Origin: Trichoplax sp. H2
Lineage: Eukaryota > Placozoa > Uniplacotomia > Trichoplacea
Assembly (NCBI GenBank): GCA_003344405.1
Contig: NOWV01000049.1
Location: forward strand, 310,001-374,000
Length of the DNA: 64,000 nt
Reading direction: 5' to 3'
Position 1 is the stretch's first letter. Each line of letters opens with the position of its first letter. Positions 49,927 to 61,552 of the stretch are shown one piece after another. The notes beneath the pieces are model-generated. The model was not told where the DNA came from. It searched no databases and saw only the letters and a list, made by a program, of their open reading frames with translations. The position numbers and the translations under genes are program-made.

Positions 49927-50171
49927 ATCAATGTTATTCTTTCCCTTCATACAGTATACCAAATCGACAAGCTCGATTCGATAGATGACTGTTATGACGG
50001 TTACAGCAGGCTAAAACAGGTAGCGTTGACTGTACTCCATGAAGCGAAAGTTTATAATAGTAAGGTTCAGTGGATACCACTTTATCAATTCAATTTATAC
50101 AACGAGCCTGGAAAAGAAAGAACTTATACGCTCGTCCACGGTATTACTTTCCAATATAGCATAGACAGATA
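49927..50171 (+). other. Possible exon or coding remnant
   Basis: An open stretch of about 80 codons with no ATG at its start follows an acceptor-like TTTTGGCTAATAG and ends in TAG. It encodes LDSIDDCYDGYSRLKQVALT and then PLYQFNLYNEPGKERTY. In the corresponding segment before the gap (from 49,147), differences in this frame are an in-frame 3-bp loss and two synonymous changes (ACA/ACT, TAC/TAT). A GTAAGG donor-like site lies at about 50,057. No family is recognised. Confidence 0.25.
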
Positions 50172-50631
50172 GTAATTGCAACTAGTCTGATATCGATTTA
50201 GACGCTTACAGATTCAATACCAACACCTTATTGTAACTCTTGATTGACAACGAAAACAAACCGCTGCACTGGTTGCTGAACTGCACAAGGGTACCCCTCT
50301 GATACTTTCAATGGAAGAATGATTAGCTTTACATTAGCGGACTTTTCCATGCTTTCTTTTTGAAATAGCAGTCAAAATAATGACGCTAAAGTCCGAGACA
50401 CTGTCTATACTAATATTAGTCTGCACTAAGCTCGGATGAAAGCAGATGAAAACATGGAGTAAATATAATCGACAAGCAGAGTATTATCACTCGTACCGAC
50501 TACTTTTACAGATGTCAATACACTTTAATTCAATTCAAAGATTCCCATCAATTTTTGATTTTATTATATTTATAGTGCATTATTCAACCGATAAATATTT
50601 TGACAATATAGAATACAGCTTCACTCATTAA
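50172..50631. other. Intergenic, nothing recognised
   Basis: A 61-codon frame at 50,446-50,631 is unrecognised and runs up to the tandem duplication that follows. Confidence 0.4.
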
Positions 50632-50920
50632 ACCTAATACCAATCAATTCGTCAATTTGCTGCATTGCAATTTTCAATGGAATACTATGTACGTATTTCC
50701 TTGTCACGAATTATTTAAAATATACTACTCAACATAAAAACTGGTCAAAAATTGGAAACTAATTACAATTTTAAGCCCAATACCAATCAATTCGTCAATT
50801 TGCTGCATTACAATTTTCAATGGAATACTATATACTGTACGTATATCCTTATTACGAATTGTTTAAAATATACGACTCAATGTAAAAACTGGTCAAAAAT
50901 TGGAAACTAATGACAATGGC
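50632..50920. repeat. Tandem duplication of a 144-bp segment
   Basis: Two adjacent copies (50,632-50,775 and 50,776-50,920) share AATACCAATCAATTCGTCAA, CAATTTTCAATGGAATACTA and AACTGGTCAAAAATTGGAAA. They differ by a few substitutions and a small insertion, so the event is recent. Confidence 0.85.
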
Positions 50921-51039
50921 AATCCTTACTTGAATTTTTGCCCCTATTTGAAAGCAAGAAACGGATCTTTTTTAAGTTGTTTCATTGAAGTTCAATCTCG
51001 CTCTTGCCTTCTTCTAAAATATCAAAAAGAAATTCATTA

Positions 51040-52405
51040 TATCACCATTAGATAATTATTCATAATTCAATTAAATTATTTCTATGAAGCAATCGCCGCA
51101 TTTATTTATATTTAGCACTCACTCATAAACTTTATATCAGATACAATTCATAAATTAAATATGTTGGTTGAGGAGTTCTCCAACCTAATAACTATCATGT
51201 TGACCTATTATCTAATTTAAACGCATCATGATAACAGCTGGCGTTATTTATGTATGCTTTATAACTAAGCTAGCCAAAATTGTAGCATTGGATAGACAGT
51301 CTAAGATATCTAATGAAGGTTTCATTTAAAATCGCCAGTAGATGGGATTTACATAGTGTGATAGGTCAACCAAATAACTATAGTATGTAAATGAAATGGG
51401 AAGGAATTAAATTATAAGCTATATGAAAGTAAAATTCATGAAAATGTTTAGAAAAATACAAATAGTTGTTTTATCGCAGGACAATTATGCCGTGATTATA
51501 ATATGTAAAGCAATAGTTATATACTGGTAATTGGAACTTTTCCACGAAATATTCAATAGAATTAGTGATATCTAATATTATTCCTGCATACCGGTATATT
51601 AAGAGTTTGCAGTATTAACTCGTAGAAAAATAATATAAGCTAGAGGACATTTCCTACACTACGGGCAACTCTCACTTTCTTCATCTACGCTCGTTTGCTC
51701 TATTTGAGCCTCTATAGTCTAATAAAAATTATAAAAATTATTTAATAACAGACAGTACGGTTAAAAATTTCCAAAGTCAATTTGTAAATACCTAATTTAA
51801 AGAATCCAAGTATTCCTGGATCAGAATCGTAGAGAATACGCGATCCACTGCGATAAATTTTGATATAAATCACAATCACCACAATCAGTATGAGAAGAGC
51901 CCGTACGCCGATACTCAAGCCATAAATTAGACCTAGAGATACCTATTAATCGATAATTATAATTATGAGTGTATTTGCTAAAAGAAATATAAAACGGGTG
52001 TGTAAGCCAAGAGATAAAAATATTGATTTATCTTGCATGCAATCGGAATTATAATTATTCCCATGAAAAACGTGCCACATTGAACTGCTTTGAACTTGAA
52101 CAACATAAATAAACAGTCTATGCATGTGTCTGATTTTTCTTGGAACGTCTTGGACTCGACTTTTTCTTGTAACGTATAGCACCAATAAGTTTACCTCGCA
52201 ATATTTCTGCCTCTTATTCCGCCTTTACATCGATTACTTGGTGTCTTTCGATGCATTGCTTCAGTAAACGTTGTGCCATTCAAGCATGTCTTTCGCTCTA
52301 CATTAATGGCAGTACAAGTACCATTACTTTGGATTTTCAAACCATCAATACATTAAAAATCTTCTTTAATGCATAGACAAGCTATCATAACGTTAGGTAG
52401 AATTT
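51040..52405. repeat. Segmental copy of the 3' end of gene B with flank
   Basis: This block is paralogous, in the same orientation, to about 56,330-57,420. The match covers 3' flanking DNA (TTATATCAGATACAATTCATA-like and GGAGTTCTC blocks), the last coding exon, the last intron position and the end of the previous exon. Confidence 0.75.
51784..52405 (-). pseudogene. Truncated sortilin-family pseudogene (fragment C)
   Basis: Only the C-terminal half of the 10CC module and the membrane/tail exon remain. The upstream exon part (about 52,405-52,140) has a CAA-to-TAA nonsense change (GAAGATTTT-TAA-TGT, where gene B has CAA), a 1-bp insertion followed by a compensating 1-bp deletion, and a TAA at the GGC of RGK. 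The tail exon (51,932-51,784) keeps the acceptor TCTCTAG, a full membrane span and a tail with YDSDPGI. Its stop codon has become TAC, so it would read through. No beta-propeller exons are present upstream, where transposon sequence begins. It cannot make a receptor. Confidence 0.88.
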
Positions 52406-52798
52406 TATTATCTAATTTAAGCTTTAAAATATTAATGAAACATTTAGCCCCATTTCTACGTAGAAATTGTAATTTAATTTTCCTAAACCTTTTTTAATAA
52501 TCTTTTGCAATTGTTGGTGAAAGTAATTACCATAGGTAGTTTGATTTTGAATAAAAAATATACTGCTTCGCTTTTTTAATCGCAGCATCTTTATCAGTAA
52601 TGTTATTGAACTAATTTTAAGAATATTGAAAGATATCGGGTAAAGATGAGTTTACAGGGATGTTAGACTTTTTAGACTATCCGTAACTGTATTGACTTTT
52701 TTACGAAAACGTTGCAATAATGGAACTGTAGGTGTATTTTATGCAGCTTGAGTTACTATATTCCGTTAATTTAATTGTTGGAACTGATAATCAACCTT
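52406..52798. other. Unassigned sequence beside transposon remnants
   Basis: The minus strand has broken fragments such as TVPLLQRFRKKVNTVTDSLK, perhaps continuing the coiled-coil remnant that follows. No intact frame is present. Confidence 0.3.
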
Positions 52799-53112
52799 TT
52801 ACACTAGCGTAGTATAATCTCTTTGTAAAGCATCAATATTTTTGATATTTGTATCCGCAGTATTAATAAACTTGGTGAGACGTTGTTCATTATCCTTTAA
52901 TAAGTGCTGTAGCTGTGCATTATTATCATTCAAGCTGGTATTAACTTTAACATTATATTCATCTATTTTTGTATTGAGAGCATCCAACTTATCAGTAAAT
53001 TTGTTTAAAGCTTGACTTCATAATTTAGAATTTTTGTTATCATTTTCAAGAATGCGATCTAAAATAACATGATTCTGATCTATTTGCAATTGTAGATCAC
53101 TTAGCCGATTGG
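52799..53112 (-). pseudogene. Coiled-coil protein remnant
   Basis: Minus-strand frame of about 100 codons, interrupted once by TGA near 53,013 and lacking an ATG. It encodes polar, Asn/Asp/Lys/Leu-rich heptad-like sequence, for example LDALNTKIDEYNVKVNTSL and LQHLLKDNEQRLTKFINTAD, suggesting a long coiled coil. It starts at the left arm of a perfect hairpin and points away from the reverse transcriptase fragment on the other strand. No family is recognised; a structural protein of the same element is possible. Confidence 0.35.
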
Positions 53113-53150
53113 TTTAGTATAGGAATACCATAGATATCCTATACTAAACC
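53111..53150. repeat. Perfect 14-bp inverted repeat, 12-bp loop
   Basis: GGTTTAGTATAGGA (53,111-53,124) and TCCTATACTAAACC (53,137-53,150) are exact complements. The hairpin separates the leftward coiled-coil remnant from the rightward reverse transcriptase fragment. Perfect arms among decayed sequence suggest recent origin or selection. Confidence 0.8.
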
Positions 53151-53228
53151 GCATAAACGGTAATTTTTGAGCTACCATCGTTAGAATTTATGTCAACGAT
53201 GACTGATATAAAGTTTTGAACGATTAGG

Positions 53229-53579
53229 ATGTTTTACTGGAGTTTTATGAGGATTTTTATTTTACGGTTTATAAAGAGTAACGAAAAGCAGCCGTTACAA
53301 GAAGTTAACTTTCTTGATATTCAACTTTCAATTATTAATGATAAAATTCATACTACTGTTTTTCGTAAACCACTAGCCAAGAATAATGTTGTACAGTATA
53401 ACTCAATTCAACATCATAGTACTTTCAAAGGTATCATAATTACCGAATTAACAAGATTTAGTAGGCTTTGCTCCTTTATGGCAGCGTATCAAGAACAACA
53501 TCATATACTGTTTCAACAACTTACTAGAAAAGTTTCGAGAAAAAGTTCGAAATTAGTTGCATTGATCATGTTGCGATAG
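53229..53579 (+). mobile_element. Penelope-like reverse transcriptase C-terminal fragment
   Basis: A 116-codon ATG-to-TAG frame. Residues about 25-80 contain VNFLDIQLSI, then IHTTVFRKPL, VQYNSIQHHSTFKGII and a Leu/Arg-rich RFSRLCS. This order (FLDL strand, h-T-h-h-RKP, SxHP-like motif, then LxRLxRICS) is typical of the thumb-proximal end of Penelope-like and similar reverse transcriptases. The palm with the YxDD catalytic motif is missing upstream, and no GIY-YIG endonuclease is seen downstream. It is a dead, truncated copy. The class assignment is from recalled motifs. Confidence 0.6.
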
Positions 53580-56500
53580 AATAACAGAATAGCATAACTT
53601 AAGCAACGATAACATCTAGTAAAAATCATACTCACTACGTAGTACGAGTAGCATAAGAAATATTGATACGAGATTAAATACCGAAGAGTATGGAAATAAT
53701 AATTTAAGGCTACCCTCTTTCACACTTATTTGATGTACGATGGTGATCAATATTTTGATTAAACCAACTCTATCCAGCTTTAAGGGCTACAAAAGTCAAG
53801 ATTTTATATCATATATTTCGTAATTATTTTATTCTTGAAGCATTGCTTAGAATAAAGTGAATACAACAATCGGACCGTTTACTAAATCGTATCAATATAG
53901 ATAATCGAAAATTACGGTAAAGTATTAAATAATTAATTAATTTAAGAATGCTTACGCTTTGATCGTGACGAAGAAAATACAGGACAGCTTCCGTTGCAGA
54001 GTCACTGAATGTATGAACTTTCAATGGCATATTAGCAAAGCGATGGCTAGATTCCTTTTTAAAGTAATTATAGAATCAGAAATCGTTTCCATAGCAAGAC
54101 TGTCAGAGTCTGGTTGTTTACGATTTAGTTTCATAGAATATAATGCAACATTAATAAAATCTTATCCATTGACCTGTAGCAGAATTGGTATAGACAAATT
54201 CAAACTTGTAACTACAAATGCCAATAGAATAGAAATTATAGGATAGCAAATGATTAAATTGAATGCGTTCAAACAGCTCTTTGATGCTAAGAAAGGAAAA
54301 TGGCGGTGGAAAGTTTTTCAAATTTAAGGCAGAAATATAAAAGAATGTTAGTTTGATTAAGATCATTCATTTACTTGAATTAACTATTTGAACTGAAATA
54401 GTAAATTAATGTACCGTAGCTGCGGTATTGGATAGTGGGTACCGCCTTTCGGGTAAGTTCTCTTATCGTAAATTATTAATTATCAGTAAAATAGCCAATG
54501 AGCATAGACGAATCTAAGTAACTGCTGTGATTTCAGAATTGTTTTCTTTGCATTTTATAGCATTCTATCAACATTTGAAACAGTAATATGCCGTGAAACC
54601 TGCATTTAATCCCCCGTACGAACGATTAAATTATTCGTTGATAACAAGTACTAGCCCTCCATTACAGTGTATTACTAAGATAAGTATTTTGTACAGTACT
54701 TTAATCGTCATTATTTGTGGCAATTTTATTTTATGAATCCAAATTAACTTACTGATCTAATATTGTTACATATTGATCTTGTTACTATAACGCATACTAC
54801 CATCTCAACTTGGCAGTATATCACTCTAGGAAACAGGGCAATTATTTTTAGAACTTTAAACATTAAACATTAAATGAGTAGAAAAAGAGTTTTACAGTAA
54901 TTTCAGTAAAAGGTTTAAAAATCGTTTCTATTAATTAACTAACCATATAACCATTCAGTCGTGAAATGCAATAGACGATTTAAGAGTATTCATTTTCCTT
55001 AGATTGATTTAATTTCCATGTAATTAATTTACAGTAAATTCACATAAAATAAATATTTATTTAGCCCCTGGGAATTTATAAGTTCTTTTTACTCACTAAA
55101 AATTCTCAGGATTACCTTACATGTAAGGTATATTTTATTTGATCGCTCCTACTTTGCCCACCTGCCATGAATCCCGTAAAGTTTCTTAGGCGCCAATTTT
55201 CAATCTATTGGAATCATAATCAATAATATTATAAATATAATTTCGGAAACTGCCTATCTCGTATCTCTCAGTGATTTACATCGATTTCGTTTTATATCTT
55301 GATAATGCAAATAGAACTAAAAGAAACATCTTATTCTCCTGACTCTGGATAATTTTATCCGCCTGATATTAACGGCTCATTATACAACGCTATTAGCTAG
55401 AGAAATTATCCTTCGTTCCCTTTGACCAAGCTTAGCTTGGAACTATTGATTTGTACTGAGTATGAAACTAGTCGCAGCACAGCAAGATTGAGTTTCAATA
55501 GCAAGATGGTAATTCGCCCCTTATTTCATTCTTATAAGCCATTCATATACAAATAGATCTAGTAATAGTATACTGCTCTTAAATCGTGTGAGATGCGAGT
55601 ATAACTGGCAGTAGCTATACTGCCTGTTCGAAATACCGATTCGACACTTAACGAATCTATAGGGTACTAAAAGATGTAATCAAAATTCTGTTTTACAATT
55701 ATTTTGCGAAGTATTCTAAGAAAATATGAAGAGCACGACATATCCTGTCAATAATGTTTTTCATATAAAATTTGGTACAACTTTAACGATTGCAGCTATA
55801 ACAAAAAAGTAAAAATATAAGTCATCGATCAATACTATATTCATTCAAAAATGATAAGATTAACATTAGCCCTTAATTTCTCTTATTTTATTGCTAATTT
55901 AAGTCATAGTTCGATTGACAGCTCGTATTAACATTTCGAGGATGAAACAAATATAAAATAAATCATCAATATCTTTTTAAATAAATCCATTTCGATGAAT
56001 TGAAAATAGCAGAAAAATGAAATATTTTGTGCGCTACTGCAGGATAATTTTTAGATACCAATTATAATACCTTACAAATTAATTCAATTTACTAGATTAC
56101 ATTTACCAATGAAATTTTTATCATTTTAATTAGCAAATAGCATCTATTAGCGCTAAAGCGTTATCGTTAATATGTAATAGTATTAGAAATAATATACCAA
56201 GAAACTATTTACTAAAGATGCTGACTGAACTTAGAAACTCTTAAACTATTTATTATCGGAGATTTTATTTCAAGTAAACTTCACTTCAGTTATTGCCCTA
56301 CTTTTAATAACAATAAACGGGTTTTCTTAGTCGCTTCGTTTACTTTTCACGAGTACTTTCTTCTAAATATATCAAATATAAACAAATCATATTCATATCA
56401 AATATTAGTCGTATTAAAAATCAAATTATGTCATGAAACAATTGCTATATTTATCAATAATCTAGTGTAAACATATACACTATATGCCAGATATAATTCG

Positions 56501-56806
56501 TATATTGAATAAATGTATCAACTGAAGGATTCTCTCAGCGAATAAATATCTTGTTTAGTTATAATCAGTTCCAATACATGATAATAGCGTGCTACATTTT
56601 TCATATATAATTATCAAAATCAAATGACGAAGGAATAGAGTAAATGGGCGACTCATCTTGTCTGAGTAATGTAAGTAACTTATGAGAAACTAACTCTTCT
56701 CCATTTTGCTCATTTACTAAATTAAGCCGTTCTTATTTCTTAAACGTATATTACTAAAACTATTTAGCCGTTAGCATCAACATTATAAAATTTTTTAAGT
56801 TAATTT
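53580..56806. other. Intergenic DNA between pseudogene C and gene B
   Basis: Overlapping short frames at 53,824-54,366 on both strands are unrecognised. The right end (from about 56,330) is the 3' flank of gene B and is the source of the segment copied at 51,040. No further gene is supported. Confidence 0.45.
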
Positions 56807-59800
56807 TTAAATACCTAATTTAGAGGGTGCTATCAGTCCTGAATCATTATCGTAGTAAATGCGGGTACGATTGCGACGAATTTGGATATAAATTAAAATC
56901 GCCACAATCAGTATAAGAGCCGGTACACCGATAGCCAAGCTATAAGTTAAGCCTATAGACGTAATCAATCGATTATAAAATTAAAATATCAATTTACCAA
57001 CTGAAATAAAAAGCGAATATAGAATACGACAAAAGCAAACGCCGTAACAAAGTCATCTTCTTCTACCAAAAGTAATTATATTAAGTCTCTTCTACATCTC
57101 ATGGTTAACAGTTGCAATAAAACTTAATAGTATAATCAACAAAAGCAGTAGTCTATACCTGCATCTGATTTTACTTGCAATGTTTTGCACCAATAAGTTT
57201 TGCCTCGTAACATTTCTGTTTCAATTCCACCTTTACATTTATTTCCTGGTGTCTTACGATACGCTACTTCAGTAAATGTTGAATCATTTAAGCAAGTTTT
57301 TCGCTCTGCGGCAATGACAGTACATGTACCATCGCTTTGGATTTCAAAACCATAATTACATTGAAAATCTTCTTTAGTGCACAGACAAGGTGTAATAGTG
57401 TTATTTCCTGAATAACTATATTTATTGTAACAGCATGAATCAAACTTGCGTATACGATAACTGTATCTGGCTCCTAATAAACACTTTTTCTTATCATATA
57501 GATCATAAGGATACCATTCAATATAATCGTTGTTGTTGCACTCACGAGATAAGACTGAGCGAAAGTTTAAGGTAGCAAAGACCCATCCGGAAACCATATC
57601 ATGACTTAAGACCACAGCTAACAGTGAATTAGTATCTGGTTGAGCAGGACCGAGATGCAACGTATTTAACGTTAAATTTGCTACTTGAATATCAGTAAAT
57701 GTTTGGCCACTATTACAACTGTAACTAACATTAACAGTATTTCTTTGAAGCCCTCGTCCGGAGGCTAAGATAATCGATCCATGATTAAGAGCAGTATAAA
57801 TACGATAGTAATGCGCTGATTGCACCCATGTAGCACCGCCATCATAAGATATATATATGGCTCTATCAACAGAAGTTAACTCCTTGCCATAGTTTCCTAT
57901 GCCCATAATAAGGCCTGGTGCAGTTGAAGATGAGTAGAGAGCAGCTTCTGGCAAAAAATCGCCGGTTAAAACGTCTAAATGCAATGAGCAGGGAGCTCTA
58001 CAATTAATAGGATTTCCGAAACGATCTTTCTTTGGTGGAATGATAGGATGCCAAGTGCCGCCTTTATTAAAGGAAATTAGCGAGACTAGGCTTGGTCGGC
58101 TTAAAAGTCCTTGTGCAGGTCTTTTAACTTGTGATACTATGTAAGTACCAGGCATGCTAGCAATACTTGCAAAGCCTAGAAAGGAATATCCCAGCCTATA
58201 TAATAAATCGGAAGCAGCGTAAATATTCTTAATAGCTAAAGTGAAATAAGTTCCACTTTCGTCCGAGATGTAAAGATTGGTCAGATTCGATTGATGATTA
58301 ATTGCAATAATAATTTCGTCAGAACCAGAAATGATCACATGGAATCTCTAAAGCAATTGAAATTATAATCAAAAATCAGCCTTTTACATTATCGGTACGT
58401 TAGTACATTATAAACGAAACACATTAACAGGGCACATAATCTCTAAATATTTTATACGTCTTACAATTTTGATATCCTAATTAGCTCTAATCAAAATGTG
58501 ATAACATTAATGTAAAATTTTTTATAGAGCTTGCGTTACTAAAAGAAGCGATTAGTAAAGCAGTCTTGTCAAATCAAATTGAATACAAAAATGCGAATTA
58601 CAGATAGAGTCAAGATCAAAATCGGCTCACTAAACTACAACGATACCAATGTTATTAATTGGATATAGTAATGGTATTAGTAAATAAGAATTACAATCGT
58701 GCTAGCATTAAATCCTGTAACAGGGTTTTTATATAGAGCTTGCTATAGGACTATTATAGCCAAAAGTAAAGCGAATTATATTCCATTTGCACTATGCTTT
58801 ATATACGTTGTAACAATTAATTCTAATCACAATTGTTAAGCACTAATCCTATAAGAATCTTTATTGAGTTTACGAAGGACTATTATAGACAAAAGTAAAG
58901 AATTATATTGTATTTACACTTTTGATTAATATATGTTACAATTAATTTATTATTAGACAACACGGTATCAACAGTACTATAAAGTTTATTTTAAATCTAT
59001 CATGAAATAACATTATCGGGTTAAATATCTGATGGGCTCTTCTTAAGTTTAGCCGCTGGCTATAAACTATCAAACCATTACTTCGATACCGTTTGTTCAT
59101 GTAAAAATAATAAATTATTCCAAATTTTACCTACCCTTTTAGCCAGGGAAGACGGAAAATGAGCTATCCTGAATGGATTGTCATTTTGAGAAACGTATAA
59201 AAGAGGCCGAGATGTATTTACATCGTTAACCTGATGGAGAAAATATCAAATTTATAACAATTTGCATCTATTCTTTAACATCAATATAAGTATTTATGCC
59301 ACTAGATGGTCAATCTGCTATTTTATAATTAGCTATATCCATGTATTTACGTATATTAGAGCATTATTTATTGTATCAGAATAACTCTAAGAGAATCGCG
59401 TACCGTACTAACCCGTACATGTTCTACATTATTAATCTACGAACTTTAAAAGCAAGTAATAATAATCAAAACGCTATTCCAGATTACTGATCGGCTATAG
59501 CATTGATTTCTTCCAAAGTTAATACAAATTTACTAATTGCGATATACAACTTAATCCACGCATTTACGAATATAAAAGCATTATTTATTCTACCAAAATA
59601 ACTGTATGAAATCGTGTATTGTAATTGTCCGTATATTTTCTAAATTTAATCTGTAAGCTTGAGCGGCAACTAATAATAATTAAAAACGCTATGAAAGATT
59701 ACTGATTGACTATAGTACTCATTTCTTACCAAAGTCATCACAAATTTACCAACAACAAGTAAATTTCCAGGAGCTGCATCTGTCATTTGTGGATCTAAAT

Positions 59801-61552
59801 CTCCTTTTTCCATGGTCAGAGTGTTACAATAGCGAATTCTAGTTGAAAAGCCGTCGGCGTTTAGATACTCGTAATAGACTTTATAAATATTACTACCAGA
59901 TTTTGCCGTTGACCTAGTAGTAGTAATTGTAGAGAAATTAATTACCTACAATTCAACTCAAATTCAATTGATTCAATTGACCTCATATGCGTGTTATCGT
60001 ATTACCAATGAAAGTTCCTGACACGATCATCAATAAGATTCCACTTTACGCTAATATCCCTGGACACATATAACTACATCGGAGAAGATTGGTGTAAGAA
60101 ATGCGATATTTTTAGTATCGACGATCAATTCATACATCTCAGATATGAAATCAGGTTGATAAGAACTAATCGTCGTCGTTCCATATATTCATAGTTAAGC
60201 TGTCATTCGAAGTTTTTTACAACTACAAATTATAAATTTATAGTCGTATTGCCAATAATATCAATTTTAAAGGAATGGTATGCTACATTTTATATGCTAT
60301 TTGTATGATATTATTGAGAATAATTCCAGGACATTATATATTATCTATAAATATTTAAATTTTTTAATAACTTTGACGGGCAAAGTTTGTAATTATTCTT
60401 TCTCATAAGGAATAAACTCTAGACCACTTACTTTCTTAGTGTAACTGTCATAGGCTGTAACATAATTACCAATATTAGCATCGGTACGAAAGCGTAATAC
60501 AGCTGGACTGAAATCTAATGTCCTCGTTGTAAAGGTCTTGCCAATATCCCGGGATACATAAATGCGACGTCTGTTACGAGCATCTATCATAACGAGCTAT
60601 TAAATGTAGGCAAAAAATATATATGCAGTCAATTATTAATAGTATAAAAATCTTGCAGTCCTTTTAAGAAGCGAAAAAAATATTTTCTGCTGGTTTCAAA
60701 TTTGTAATTGACTTTGATTTAATTATTTAATAGAGGAAAGTTGAATTGCGTAATTGTATAAAATAAGAAATTTCTATTTTTGAATCCTAATCGAAAATAT
60801 TTCCGACTTCAATTTGTCCTTCATGAATGATAGACAGCATCATCAAGTACGGATTATATAATATTAATTCAACAAATAGCCATTATCTTTTGCAATATTC
60901 CTGGGTAGCATAAACTTTTCGCTATCTAAATACTAATTTGAGCAAAGAGAATTTTAGCCTTACTTTCTAATGATTGATTAACGATTCAATATCAGCTCAT
61001 CTAATTTAATTGCATTAGTTTATGTTTAAATAGCAATATTAGGTATAGCGGGAAATATGAATTACTGTAAACGTAGGCCCAAATCTGTCTTTAAAGTATT
61101 CTTATGCTATGGTAGTGTGACATAGAAGCATATAGATCGCTGCAGTGTGTATGGTCAGATATAAGAATAATAAAGATATTATCATAAATCTAAATATAGC
61201 TCTATCAATAAAACATTCTTATATAAAGGCAGCGAAAAAAAAACGTGCAATTTCAATGACATCGTAATACTTCGTTTTATTTAGTCAAAAAATGAAAACA
61301 GAGAATTGGTTTAACAATTGCTTCGATTTTATAGCCTGCTAAATTATCGTATAAATCAATAAAACTGACGATTTACGACATATTCTGATTTATACACTTG
61401 TAGAAGAATGATTTTTTAAGCTGTTCATTATAACAAATGAACATGAATGATAATAAACCTGATTAGGAGATTCGTAATTATAATCCCAACGCTGAATTAA
61501 AATCTTCTCAAAAAACCATGATCGTGCAAAGGTAGCTCCATTATCTTCTGAC
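56807..61552 (-). CDS. Sortilin-family VPS10 receptor, 5' end not found (gene B)
   Basis: Exons found, 5' to 3': 61552-61459, 60596-60432, 60073-60006, 59913-59730, 59230-59135, 58347-57159, 56952-56807; all GT-AG with consistent phases, giving 646 residues plus stop. They match exons 3-8 of gene A one to one, while the single last exon replaces gene A's last two. Asp-box motifs include RSEDNGATF, VSRDIGKTF and SYDGGATW. The 10CC module runs from ECNNNDY to the end of the large exon and, as in gene A, has an extra cysteine (SCCYN). One membrane span (YSLAIGVPALILIVAILIYI) is followed by a 26-residue tail containing YYDNDSGLI, a possible DxxL(L/I) GGA/AP-type sorting signal. The signal peptide, propeptide and first blade are missing; they may lie beyond 64,000. 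The 61,552 boundary is set by analogy with gene A; the frame stays open to about 61,590. Confidence 0.9.
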
